NCBI GenBank assembly: GCA_903912525.1
Contig: CAIWHK010000032.1
Location: 186,001-250,000 of the forward strand
Source of the DNA: an uncultured bacterium
GTDB lineage: Bacteria; Krumholzibacteriota; Krumholzibacteriia; LZORAL124-64-63
Direction: 5' to 3'
Length of the DNA: 64,000 nt
Positions 16,231 to 25,506 of the stretch are shown piece after piece. Position numbers and translations under genes: made by a program. The notes beneath the pieces were generated by a model. It worked only from the letters and a program-made list of their open reading frames with translations. It had not been told where the DNA came from and did no database searches. How positions within the stretch are numbered: the stretch's first letter is position 1; each line of letters starts with the position of its first letter.

Positions 16231-17936
16231 TACCGCACCGCCAGCAGCAGGCGCGACGGTGCCCAGCCCTGTCCGACAACTGCCGCCAGCCGCAGCACGG
16301 CCACGTATCCGCCGGCGGTGACGGCCCGGCCCCGGTCGTCGCGAAGATCCCACAGGATTTCGCGAAGCCCCGCGCCGGCGCGATCACCACCGAGGTCACG
16401 CACACGACGACCGTCGAGGTCGAATACGGCCAGGTCCCATCCCGTCGCGTCCCCAGGGACCATGAACCGCAGGTGGACGGCAGCAGCGCCGGCGGCACGG
16501 TCGACGGCAGTCGGGATCGCCGACAGTTCCACACCCGGGGGCGGCGCATCAAGCGGCGCGCTCACGCTGTTCCGGCAGCCCGGCGTGCTGCCGGCGGCGG
16601 CCAGCGATGACACCCAGGCGACCGAGCCCGCCGACGACGCGACGCGCTCGAGGGAACGACCGGCCGCTTCAGCCGCTGCCTCCGGAAGCGTCACATGGTC
16701 GATCACAGCGCCCGTGGAATCGGCGAGAAGCACTCGGTCGGCGTACGCGCGCCCGTCCGGCGCCGAGTTGTTCAGTGACGGCCAACCGGACAGCCGCATC
16801 GGAACGGCGTCGCACCCGCGCGACTGTTCGGGCCCGGATGCGTTGCCCGCAAGCCATGCGGCGAGAGCGCTGGAGTCCTGCGCGACCAGGGCCAACCCAC
16901 CGGCAGACACCGTGAGCGGCGGCAGGCGCACCCAACCGCCGTCGGCATCCCGGAGACGGTAGCCCCCGAGATCGACGGCGCCGTGCGTGCCGGCCTCCAA
17001 TTCAACCCACTCGCCCTGCCCGTCACGCGGCGCGCCGAGGACCTCGTTCAAGCACAGTTCGGCCGGTCCCACCTGAAAGCCGCCGAGAAGCACTCGCAGC
17101 GAGTCGCCCACTGTCGACAACCGGCAGCGCACTTCGAACGGCCGCAGGCCCGGCGCCACCGGACGCAATGCGAACACCAGCCGACGCGTGTCGCCCGGGG
17201 CCATCGCATCGAGCATCGCCTCGACGCCTTCGCCTTCGCGCTCCAGGCGTACGCGCGAAAGCGGCAACGCCTCCAGCCCGTCGTTGCGCAGCGTCACCTC
17301 GACCGAAACCATCTCGCCCGGCCACGGCGCGCTCGGCGGCTCGACGACGATCTCCGTCGCCGCCAAAAGAAGGCGCTCGAAGTTGGGCGCTCCTGGCGTG
17401 GGCGCCGCCGTAACGAAATCCGCCGCGTTGTTTCCGGAATCCCTGCCGTCCGGCCGGCGAGCGGTTGCCCGACCGGCCGCCAACGGCGCCGGCGCCGTCT
17501 CCATCAGGGCGCCATCGGTCAGCGGGCCGTATCCGACGACGTCAGCCGGCTGGCCAGCATGAACGAGCCGGATGGCATCGGGACCGTTCTGCAGCGCAAG
17601 CGCAACCTCGACGTCGCCCGTGGTCACACCGGCCCAGTTGCGGTCGACGATCAGGAAACGCGCGCCGGTATCCAGGCTGTGACCGGGGACCCCGCTCCAG
17701 CGCGTCTGCCACACGGGGCCCTCGGCGCCGTTGGCGAACTGGAGCTGCCACCCCCCGAGGTCCACGGGCACCGCGCTGGTGTTGAGCAGTTCGACGAACT
17801 CCCGTCCGCCGTCGCTGCCTTCGGGGTCCGCAAGGAACTCGTTGATGACCAACTGGGCCGCCGCACCGGTGGCGGCGCAGGAAATCAACAGGCAGAGTCC
17901 GGCCCAGGCGGGCGAACGCATCCCGTACCGCTGCAT
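16230..17936 (-). CDS. Secreted lamin-tail-domain protein with FlgD-like C-terminal domain
   Basis: 568 residues. A signal peptide (about 1-27, ending ATGAAAQ) precedes a first lamin-tail domain (LVINEFLADPEGSDGGREFV ... VPVDLGGWQLQF) and a second one near residues 300-380 (LCLNEVLGAPRDGQGEWVEL ... AVDLGGYRLRDADGG). The last ~85 residues are a FlgD-like Ig fold (WDLAVFDLDGRRVRDLGG ... ILWDLRDDRGRAVTAGGYVA), the type used as a C-terminal sorting or stalk domain. LTD domains occur in many secreted proteins and may bind nucleic acid or cell-surface partners. No good Shine-Dalgarno is visible; a hairpin at 17943-17968 lies just before the start. Confidence 0.85.
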   Translation of the reverse strand: MQRYGMRSPAWAGLCLLISCAATGAAAQLVINEFLADPEGSDGGREFVELLNTSAVPVDLGGWQLQFANGAEGPVWQTRWSGVPGHSLDTGARFLIVDRNWAGVTTGDVEVALALQNGPDAIRLVHAGQPADVVGYGPLTDGALMETAPAPLAAGRATARRPDGRDSGNNAADFVTAAPTPGAPNFERLLLAATEIVVEPPSAPWPGEMVSVEVTLRNDGLEALPLSRVRLEREGEGVEAMLDAMAPGDTRRLVFALRPVAPGLRPFEVRCRLSTVGDSLRVLLGGFQVGPAELCLNEVLGAPRDGQGEWVELEAGTHGAVDLGGYRLRDADGGWVRLPPLTVSAGGLALVAQDSSALAAWLAGNASGPEQSRGCDAVPMRLSGWPSLNNSAPDGRAYADRVLLADSTGAVIDHVTLPEAAAEAAGRSLERVASSAGSVAWVSSLAAAGSTPGCRNSVSAPLDAPPPGVELSAIPTAVDRAAGAAAVHLRFMVPGDATGWDLAVFDLDGRRVRDLGGDRAGAGLREILWDLRDDRGRAVTAGGYVAVLRLAAVVGQGWAPSRLLLAVR

Positions 17937-17942
17937 GGCAAA

Positions 17943-17968
17943 CCGTTTGCTTTCCGGGAGGAAAACGG
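17943..17968 (-). other. Hairpin just before the lamin-tail gene start
   Basis: CCGTTT and AAACGG (17963-17968 and 17943-17948) pair around a GC-rich loop. The hairpin ends 6 bases before the ATG at 17936 and takes the place where a ribosome-binding site would be. Confidence 0.4.
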
Positions 17969-17976
17969 ACAGTGAG

Positions 17977-20259
17977 CTAGAGAAGGCCGTGACGGCGGCG
18001 GAGGAACCACTCGCAGCCGAGCAGCAAGGCGATCGTCACGATGAAGGGCCAGCCGGACCACAGGTCGAAGCGCCGTCGTTGACGGTTCTCCGCCCCCTTC
18101 CAGTCCACGGCCTCGAGGCGCTGCCGAAGACCAGCGATGGCGCCGGGATCCGACAGGTCGACATAAGCCCCGCCGGCGCGGGCGGCCAGCTGCTCGAGGC
18201 GTCGCCGATCCTGCCGCACCTGTGTGCGTTCGATTGATGCGTCGGTCACGACGAACCCCGCTGCAGGACCGACAACCGGCGGCTCTCCGACTCCAGTCAG
18301 TTGCGCCGTGTAGCGCCCGGGCTGCAGCGGCGGCAGTTCGACGTCGCTAGCGCCCGGTTCGGTTGCCGAGGCCGTCAGCGCGAACGTTTTTACGCCACCT
18401 GCGGTCGTGTCGCTCTCGGCGCGGATCGCCACCGAGGTCGCACGGCCGATGACGGGCTCGCCCCTCATGTCCCGCCACCGGGCGTTCAGCCTGATCGGCT
18501 GTCCTTCCTGGTACACGCCGGGCCGGATGGCGAACTCCAGCCCCGCCTGCTCGGCGGCGCCCGTCAGCCAGACCAGCAGGTTGCGCAACACCCGCCGGGC
18601 CGGCTGGACTGACCCGGCATTCCCGCCGCCGCGCGGCGCTTCCCAGAAAGCCCATTCCCAGACATTCCGGACGCCCAGCCACGCGACGCGTCCCTGTCCG
18701 CGCGGACCGATCACGAGGGCCGGCAGCGCGCCTCCGGCGCCACCCCGCGTTGCCGCTTCGAGCAGGACCGTGCCGCCGACGCGCGGGACGACGCGCGCCG
18801 TCTCGCGCCATGGAGGAAGCGCCGCGAAAACTGCGGCGCCGTCTTCGCTTCCGGTCGCAACGCCCTCCAGGACAGCATGCCCGGCGGCGCCATCGGCCGC
18901 ACGTGCGAAGCGGTTGCCCGACTCCCACCGCCACGATGCTGCCTCGACCGGCAACAGCGCCGCCAAACCGGCCGGCGGTCCGGCCAGCGCGGCGGCACCC
19001 GAGGGCGACACGGCGGCTGACGGCAGCACCAGCAGCCCGAGCCCGGCGTCGACAGCCTGGCCCAGTGCCGCCCAATCGATGCGGGCGTCGGTGCCGGTCC
19101 AACCGGTCAGCACCACGGCATCCCACCGGCCCCAGCCGGCGGCGTCGACAGGCGGTTGCCATCTGCGCATGCTGTCGGCAAGGACCAGGCCACGCGCATC
19201 CGGGTACACCACCGACAACGCCAAGCGCCGCTCCCCGGCAGCCGCCTGGGCCAGGAAACGCACGTCCCAACCAGGAGTACCGGCCAGCAGGAGCACGCGC
19301 GCCCGGTCACGCCGGACGTCAACCGCCAGTGTCGCCCGGTTGTTCTCGAGGTAACGCTCGGCAACGAGCGGCGCGACTTCCAGACGCAGCGCCTGCAGTC
19401 CCTCGCCGCGCGCACGGTAGACCAGGCGCACGGGCACGACCGGGTCGCCGGCAGCAACGGTGTCGGCGGCGACGATGCCGATGTCGTCGCGCAGCGTCAC
19501 CACCAGCGGCGCCGTCGCCCCGGCCGGCAGATCACGCTGTTCCACCGCGCAGTCGACGACGACTTCATCGCCGGCATACACGACCGGCGGATAGCGCAGG
19601 TCCTGGACCGAGCGGTCCGGCGGGCCGGTGACCGCACCGACACCCGCCACCTGCAGCGGCAGCGCCGCAGCGGCGTTGGCCAGGGCGGCCTCCCCCGGTC
19701 CGGCAGTCGTTTCGCAACCGTCGCTCAACAGAACGATCGCGCGCACCGGGCGTCCTGCCAGACGCTCGCGCAACTGTCGGCTCAGGTCCGTCAGGGAGGT
19801 GCCGTGCCGGGAGGGCATCGGCGTTGCCGGATCACGGGGATCGAATTCCTGCAGGGGTTGAAGGCCGTTTCCCCGCAGGTAAAAACGGCGCACGGGAGGG
19901 CGCCGCTGCGCAAACGCCGAATCGATGGATGCCACGGCCGCCAGCGACTGCTGCCACCGCGAAGGAGCCAGCGCGCCGGGTTCGACGTCGGTAAGCGCCA
20001 TGCTCCCGGAATCCTCGACGACGTACACCAGTTCGGCGGGCTCACCGGTGCGGCGAAGGCACGACGCGACCGGACCAGCCACCGCCAGGGTCAGTAACGC
20101 CAGCACCGTCGCCCGCAACGCCACCAGCACCCGGCGCCAGCGACCGGCCGGCACCGGCCGGGTCCGGCGGTAGACCACCACCGACCAAAGGACGGCCCCT
20201 GCCGCCACAACGAGCAGCAGGGGCCACATCCAGACCGGCACGGACCATTGCACGGCCAA
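17977..20259 (-). CDS. Membrane protein with VWA-like domain
   Basis: 760 residues. Two N-terminal membrane helices (residues about 8-28 and 45-65) precede a VWA-like domain with a partial metal site, YVVEDSGSMALTD (about 80), and IVLLSDGCETTAG. The middle (about 300-560) resembles the glutamine-amidotransferase-like region of BatA-related proteins (VLLLAGTPGWDVRFLAQAA ... LPALVIGPRGQGRVAW). An Ig-like part follows, and a last helix near the C-terminus (FIVTIALLLGCEWFLRR) anchors the other end. Relatives are uncharacterised aerotolerance-type or surface-organising proteins. It begins 16 bases after ppdK. Confidence 0.85.
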   Translation of the reverse strand: MAVQWSVPVWMWPLLLVVAAGAVLWSVVVYRRTRPVPAGRWRRVLVALRATVLALLTLAVAGPVASCLRRTGEPAELVYVVEDSGSMALTDVEPGALAPSRWQQSLAAVASIDSAFAQRRPPVRRFYLRGNGLQPLQEFDPRDPATPMPSRHGTSLTDLSRQLRERLAGRPVRAIVLLSDGCETTAGPGEAALANAAAALPLQVAGVGAVTGPPDRSVQDLRYPPVVYAGDEVVVDCAVEQRDLPAGATAPLVVTLRDDIGIVAADTVAAGDPVVPVRLVYRARGEGLQALRLEVAPLVAERYLENNRATLAVDVRRDRARVLLLAGTPGWDVRFLAQAAAGERRLALSVVYPDARGLVLADSMRRWQPPVDAAGWGRWDAVVLTGWTGTDARIDWAALGQAVDAGLGLLVLPSAAVSPSGAAALAGPPAGLAALLPVEAASWRWESGNRFARAADGAAGHAVLEGVATGSEDGAAVFAALPPWRETARVVPRVGGTVLLEAATRGGAGGALPALVIGPRGQGRVAWLGVRNVWEWAFWEAPRGGGNAGSVQPARRVLRNLLVWLTGAAEQAGLEFAIRPGVYQEGQPIRLNARWRDMRGEPVIGRATSVAIRAESDTTAGGVKTFALTASATEPGASDVELPPLQPGRYTAQLTGVGEPPVVGPAAGFVVTDASIERTQVRQDRRRLEQLAARAGGAYVDLSDPGAIAGLRQRLEAVDWKGAENRQRRRFDLWSGWPFIVTIALLLGCEWFLRRRHGLL

Positions 20260-20274
20260 TTCGGGCCTCCCGGC

Positions 20275-22959
20275 CTACTTCTTCTTTTCCTTGACGACGA
20301 CCTGAGCCGCCGCCAGCCGCGCGATGGGCACGCGGAACGGCGAGCAGCTGACGTAGTCCAGTCCGACCTTGTGGCAGAACTCGACCGAACTGGGATCGCC
20401 GCCATGCTCTCCGCAGATGCCCAGGTGCAGCTTCGGATTCACGCGACGGCCCTTCTCCGCAGCCATCTCGACCAGCTGGCCGACGCCGGCCTGGTCCAGC
20501 TGCTGGAACGGGTCGCTTGGCAGGATACCCTGCCGCACGTACTCCGGCAGGAAGACGCCGGCGTCGTCGCGGCTGTAACCGAACGTCATCTGGGTCAGGT
20601 CGTTGGTCCCGAACGAGAAGAAGTCGGCGACCTCGGCCAGTTCGTGCGCCATCAACGCGGCGCGCGGCACCTCGATCATCGTGCCCACCAGGTACGGAAC
20701 CTTGATGCCGGCTTCGGCCAGCACGGCGTCCGCCACGCGCACGGTCATCGACCGCAGCTCCGACAGCTCGCGCCGCGTGCCGACCAGGGGGATCATGATC
20801 TCGGGGCGCACGTCCACGCCGGCCTTCTTGACGGCAGCGGCCGCGGCCACGATGGCCTCGACCTGCATCTCGTAGATCTCGGGGAACGTGATGCCCAGAC
20901 GGCAGCCGCGGTGACCGAGCATCGGGTTCATCTCGTGCAGGCTGTCCGTCTTGAGCCGGATCGCCTCCACCGTGGTGCCGATCTGGGTCGCGAGGTACTT
21001 CATGTCCTCCTCGGCCTGCGGCAGGAACTCGTGCAGCGGCGGGTCCAACAGCCTGATCGTTACCGGCAGGCCGTCCATCGCGCGGAAAATGCCCTCGAAA
21101 TCAGCCTGCTGCATCGGCTTCATCTTCGCCAGGGCCGCGCGGCGCGACTCCACCGTGCCGGCCAGGATCATTTCGCGCATCTTCATGATGCGGTCTTCGC
21201 CGAAGAACATATGCTCGGTGCGACACAGGCCGATACCCTGCGCGCCGAACTCGCGCGCCTGCTGTGCATCGTGCGGCGTGTCCGCGTTCGTGCGCACCTT
21301 CAACCGGCGCGTCGCGTCGGCCCAGTCCATGACCTTCTGGAGGTTCGGGTCGTCCAGGTGCGGCGGTACCAGCGCGGGCTGGCCCTCGATGACCGCACCC
21401 GTCGTGCCGTTGATCGTGATCCAGTCGCCCTCGCGGAAGGACTTCCCGGCGATCGTCATGACACCATTCGTGGAATCCACCGTCAGCGTGCCGCAACCCG
21501 CCACGCACGGCTTGCCCATGCCGCGGGCGACGACGGCCGCATGACTGGTCATGCCGCCGCGGGCCGTCAGGATGCCCTGCGCCACATTCATGCCCGCAAT
21601 GTCCTCGGGACTCGTTTCCTTGCGGACCAGCAGCACGCGCTGGCCGGCAGCGGCGTGCTTCACGGCGTCCTCGGCGGTGAACACGACCATGCCCTGCGCG
21701 GCGCCCGGCGACGCGGGCAACCCGGTCCCGAGCTCCGTAAACGTGGCCTCCGGGTCGATCTGGTCGTGCAGCATCTGGTCCAGGTGCGCCGGCTCGACCA
21801 GCAGCAGAGCCTCATCCTGCGTGACCATGCCGTCGGCGTGCAGTTCCACGGCAATGCGGATGGCAGCCATGCCGGTGCGCTTGCCGTTGCGCGTCTGCAG
21901 CATCCACAGGCGTCCGTCCTGGATGGTGAATTCGATGTCCTGCATGTTCTTGTAGTGCGATTCGAGCTTGGTGCGAATCGCGTCCAGTTGCTTGTAGGCC
22001 ACGGGCATGGCCTCTTCCAGGGACGGCAGGTCGCGGGCTTCGTTGCCCACAGGCAGCTGTCCCCTGCCGGCGACGTTCAACTGCTGCGGCGTGCGCGTTC
22101 CGGCCACGACGTCCTCGCCCTGCGCGTTGATCAGGAATTCGCCGTAGAACAGGTTCTCGCCGCTCGACGGGTTACGCGTGAAGGCCACGCCCGTCGCCGA
22201 ACTCTCGCCGAGGTTGCCGAACACCATCGCCTGCACATTGACTGCGGTGCCCCAGTCGGCGGGAATCGCGTTGATGCGGCGGTACTCGATCGCGCGCGCG
22301 GCATTCCAGCTCTCGAACACGGCCAGGATGCCGCCCCACAACTGCTCGTACGGATCGGTCGGGAACGGCTTGCCCGCGTGCTTGTCGATCAGGCCCTTGA
22401 AGGTGGCGATGAGGCCCTTCAGGTCATCGACACTGAGCTCCGTATCGAGTGCAACACCGCGCTTGGCCTTCAGCGCGTCGATCGCATCCTCGAAATGCTC
22501 GCTGGAAACGCCCATCACCACGTCGCCGTACATCTGCAGGAGGCGGCGGTAGCTGTCGTAGGCGAAGCGCGGGGCGCCGCTGACCTTCGCGAGGCCCTCG
22601 ACCGTCTGGTCGTTCAGGCCGAGATTGAGCACCGTGTCCATCATGCCGGGCATGGAGACGCGCGCACCGGAACGAACCGAGAACAGTAGCGGATCGGCGG
22701 CATCCGCAAAGCGGCGGCCCATCACCTTTTCGACCCGGCCGAGGGCCTCCTTCACATCCGACTTGAGCTCGGCGGAGAGCTCGCGGGTCTGCTGGTAGGC
22801 GATGCACTGTTCGGTGGTCACGGTGAAGCCCGGCGGCACGGGCACACCGATGCTGACCATCTCGGCCAGGTTGGCGCCCTTGCCGCCAAGCAGGTTCTTC
22901 ATGCCGGCGTTGCCGTCGGCCTGACCGTCACCGAAGAAATAGACCCTCTTGCTGCTCAT
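20275..22959 (-). CDS. ppdK: Pyruvate, phosphate dikinase
   Basis: 894 residues, the expected size. It interconverts pyruvate, ATP and phosphate with PEP, AMP and pyrophosphate. The ATP-grasp N-terminal part (GGKGANLAEM, FSVRSGARVSMPGMMDTVLN), the swivelling phosphohistidine (GGMTSHAAVVARGMGKPC, His about 470) and the PEP-binding barrel with its Cys (GICGEHGGDPSSVEF, about 848) are all intact. GGAG lies 6 bases before the ATG. The VWA-protein gene follows after 15 bases, but a functional link is not obvious. Confidence 0.97.
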   Translation of the reverse strand: MSSKRVYFFGDGQADGNAGMKNLLGGKGANLAEMVSIGVPVPPGFTVTTEQCIAYQQTRELSAELKSDVKEALGRVEKVMGRRFADAADPLLFSVRSGARVSMPGMMDTVLNLGLNDQTVEGLAKVSGAPRFAYDSYRRLLQMYGDVVMGVSSEHFEDAIDALKAKRGVALDTELSVDDLKGLIATFKGLIDKHAGKPFPTDPYEQLWGGILAVFESWNAARAIEYRRINAIPADWGTAVNVQAMVFGNLGESSATGVAFTRNPSSGENLFYGEFLINAQGEDVVAGTRTPQQLNVAGRGQLPVGNEARDLPSLEEAMPVAYKQLDAIRTKLESHYKNMQDIEFTIQDGRLWMLQTRNGKRTGMAAIRIAVELHADGMVTQDEALLLVEPAHLDQMLHDQIDPEATFTELGTGLPASPGAAQGMVVFTAEDAVKHAAAGQRVLLVRKETSPEDIAGMNVAQGILTARGGMTSHAAVVARGMGKPCVAGCGTLTVDSTNGVMTIAGKSFREGDWITINGTTGAVIEGQPALVPPHLDDPNLQKVMDWADATRRLKVRTNADTPHDAQQAREFGAQGIGLCRTEHMFFGEDRIMKMREMILAGTVESRRAALAKMKPMQQADFEGIFRAMDGLPVTIRLLDPPLHEFLPQAEEDMKYLATQIGTTVEAIRLKTDSLHEMNPMLGHRGCRLGITFPEIYEMQVEAIVAAAAAVKKAGVDVRPEIMIPLVGTRRELSELRSMTVRVADAVLAEAGIKVPYLVGTMIEVPRAALMAHELAEVADFFSFGTNDLTQMTFGYSRDDAGVFLPEYVRQGILPSDPFQQLDQAGVGQLVEMAAEKGRRVNPKLHLGICGEHGGDPSSVEFCHKVGLDYVSCSPFRVPIARLAAAQVVVKEKKK

Positions 22960-23077
22960 GTTCGACTCCAGGATAACGCTGTCGTGAGGGCGCCGGCAGG
23001 AACGAGGCCCATGCCGGAAGTTCCGGCGGGCCCCGCGGGGCGCGCGACACGGTGGTGCCGGGGTCCGGTCAACGACA

Positions 23078-23106
23078 GGCGGGGGTCGCCCCGGCTCACC
23101 CCCGCC
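23078..23106 (-). terminator. Possible terminator after the BNR-repeat gene
   Basis: A 9-bp perfect stem (GGCGGGGGT with ACCCCCGCC) and an 11-base loop lie about 20 bases after the stop at 23127. The following TGTCGTTG has few T residues, so termination may be weak or need Rho. Confidence 0.4.
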
Positions 23107-23126
23107 ATGGTCGGCAGAAAATCCGT

Positions 23127-25454
23127 TCAGCGGATGATGACGATGCGACCCCAGTAGGCCGGTCGCTGCGCCATCTCCACCTTGTACAGGTAGACGCCGG
23201 GCGACACTTCTTCGCCGTCCCGGTTGTCGGTATTCCAGTTGATCTGGCCACCGACCTGCATTTCCGGCCCCAGATCGATCACGTCATCGCCGGCAACGGT
23301 GAACAACCTGATCCGCGAATGTTCCGGCAGGTTCGTGAAGGTTACGCGCACACCCTCGTCGCCGGGGAAACCCGCCCCCGCCCGAACCGGGTTCGGGTAG
23401 GCGTAGATCTCGTCCCCGGCCGTCGGAGCCGCTGCGGCCTCATTGATCTGGACAAACGTCCGGTTGCCGATGCCAGGATACGGCGACGCGGCATCGTCCT
23501 GCCAGCGGGGTGAAAACACCAGCGTCTTGGTATTGTTCTCCGGCGTGCTCAGGGCGGTGTTGCCGTAGTCGAAAGACGTCACGGCGTAGTAGTACCCGAA
23601 GCTGTTGTAGATCTCATCGTCGAAGAAACGCACCGTATCGGGCGTATCGAAGTCGAAGCAGGCCGCACGTTTCGCCGCGAAGCAACGCGGAATGACCGTG
23701 TAGCTGTCGTCGCCGCAATAACCCTCGATGCAATCCTCGGGATTGACACGGTCGTAGAGGCCGACGAGGACCATGTTGTCCGGATCGGAGGTCAACGAAC
23801 GCCACACGGCCCAACCCTGGAAAGTCTGGGCCTTGACGCGGAACTGGTCGTTCGCTGTCATGTTGCCCGCGCCGAACGTGAGCGACAGGCCGATGTCCAG
23901 GCTCATCAGGCTCTGCGGGGACGTGTCGCTCGTGTACGTATCACTCAGGGCCAGTTGCCCACCGACCTGATAGAGTCCGCCCCCCCAAGTCGCCACGGTC
24001 AACTGTCCGTCGCCGGTCCCGGGTACCATCACCAAGCCGTCGTTGAGCACCGGCTGCGATGTCGCGTAGCGCCACGAAGCGCCGCTGTCATCGCTCAGCA
24101 GCAGGCCGTGGCCGTCCTCGAACACCGCCACCGCCCCGGGCTGCCCCGGGACGTTCATGATCGAGAAGTTCTGCAGGCTCGCCGTCAAGTCCGGCTGTAC
24201 ATCGGGCTCCGTCGCGACCAGGGTCCAGTTGACACCGCCGTTACTGGTACGGTAGAGGCCGCGCTGAGTGACGCCCAGCACGATGGTGGACGGCGAACCG
24301 GCCACGATCGCGACGTTGTCGGCACTGCGCACCCACGCGCCGTTCAGTCCCGGAACAGGCACGTTCAGGTCACCATAGAGGTTATGCCAGGTCTGTCCGC
24401 CATCGTTCGACTCGTAGCAGCCGTGGAAGTTCAGCGCCGCCACCAGATGGTCGGGATTCGACGGATCCGTCGCGAAATCCTCCACCGAAGGGATGTTCGG
24501 GATGGGATTTTCCACATCCAGGGTGCTGGGCACCCGGAACGGCACGGACGCGAAGCCGGCGCCTTCGTTGTCGGACACGGCAACGCCCAGCAGGGGCACC
24601 GCCACCACCACGTGCTCCGCATTCCATTCCAGCGCCGAAACGCGATAGGTGTTCTGCAATGCCGCCGCCGGATCCAACTGCGACGTCCACTGTGTGAACG
24701 TCTGCCCGCCGTCCTGCGTGACGAACAGTCCGCGCGTGGCCGTGCCCACCGCGAAACGACTGTTGCTGCTGGGCGACACGGCCACATGCGTAACGAGGGT
24801 ATTCGCATCGAAGATGTCCGCCCCGACGCGCGACCACGCGCCGTCAGCGTACACCCAAACGCCCGCCGGATCGGCCGCCAGTGATGACCCGCGCGTGAAG
24901 CCGCCGACCATCACGCCGCCGCTGCCCCTGGCCAGCGCCACGACATTTGCCTGGCGCCAGGTGATCGGCAGGCCCTGGTTCGACTGGGTCCAGGTCGTGG
25001 CCCCGTCCCACGTCCAGATACCGCCGTTGTTCGACAGGTTGATGACACCAGTCAACCGGCCGTAGGCACTGGATCCCTCGGTGACCCAGTTAACGAAAAG
25101 ATTCGCCGGCTGGACGCCGCCGATCGGTCCGCTCTCTGTGGCCGAGAACAACAATTGACGATCGACCCGGTCCCCGAACCCGCCCGAAGCCGTGACCACG
25201 TAGCCCAGCCCTTCGGCGTCGGTGAGCGCGAAACACGTCGCCTCGTCCCGGTTCAGGTCGGGCCAGGTCAGGACCAGGCCCGGACGCCCACCGGTGTTGA
25301 GCGCCATGCCGATCCGGTCCGGTGAAAAAAGGTACAGCGAATCGGCACCGCACGTGGCCACCGACGTCTGCCCCGAAGCCACGGACACGGACATCGCGAC
25401 CACGGCCGCTGACAACAGCGTCATCCGGCGAATCCCATTCCAGCCGAGGATCAT
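23127..25454 (-). CDS. Secreted BNR/Asp-box propeller protein with C-terminal sorting-type domain
   Basis: 775 residues. A signal peptide (MTLLSAAVVAMSVSVASGQ) leads into a beta-propeller-like region with several Asp-box motifs: TQDGGQTF, SNDGGQTW, TSNGGVNW and SDDSGASW, as in sortilin-like and sialidase propellers. A Cys-containing region near 560-620 follows. The last ~85 residues (YAYPNPVRAGAGF, then IRLFTVAGDDVIDLG and DGEEVSPGVYLYKVEMA) form a FlgD/T9SS-type C-terminal domain. No sialidase catalytic set is visible, so a structural or binding role is more likely. It is the last gene of the lipoprotein operon; AAGGGG precedes the ATG. Confidence 0.85.
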   Translation of the reverse strand: MILGWNGIRRMTLLSAAVVAMSVSVASGQTSVATCGADSLYLFSPDRIGMALNTGGRPGLVLTWPDLNRDEATCFALTDAEGLGYVVTASGGFGDRVDRQLLFSATESGPIGGVQPANLFVNWVTEGSSAYGRLTGVINLSNNGGIWTWDGATTWTQSNQGLPITWRQANVVALARGSGGVMVGGFTRGSSLAADPAGVWVYADGAWSRVGADIFDANTLVTHVAVSPSSNSRFAVGTATRGLFVTQDGGQTFTQWTSQLDPAAALQNTYRVSALEWNAEHVVVAVPLLGVAVSDNEGAGFASVPFRVPSTLDVENPIPNIPSVEDFATDPSNPDHLVAALNFHGCYESNDGGQTWHNLYGDLNVPVPGLNGAWVRSADNVAIVAGSPSTIVLGVTQRGLYRTSNGGVNWTLVATEPDVQPDLTASLQNFSIMNVPGQPGAVAVFEDGHGLLLSDDSGASWRYATSQPVLNDGLVMVPGTGDGQLTVATWGGGLYQVGGQLALSDTYTSDTSPQSLMSLDIGLSLTFGAGNMTANDQFRVKAQTFQGWAVWRSLTSDPDNMVLVGLYDRVNPEDCIEGYCGDDSYTVIPRCFAAKRAACFDFDTPDTVRFFDDEIYNSFGYYYAVTSFDYGNTALSTPENNTKTLVFSPRWQDDAASPYPGIGNRTFVQINEAAAAPTAGDEIYAYPNPVRAGAGFPGDEGVRVTFTNLPEHSRIRLFTVAGDDVIDLGPEMQVGGQINWNTDNRDGEEVSPGVYLYKVEMAQRPAYWGRIVIIR

Positions 25455-25506
25455 CGAGTTCCCCTTACGCAGGAGTGCGGCCGGCCGCGCGCGGCCGGCC
25501 CACCCG

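Noticed and set aside
20248-22689. 813-codon plus-strand open frame
   Set aside because: It is antisense to ppdK, and its composition is that of a shadow frame.
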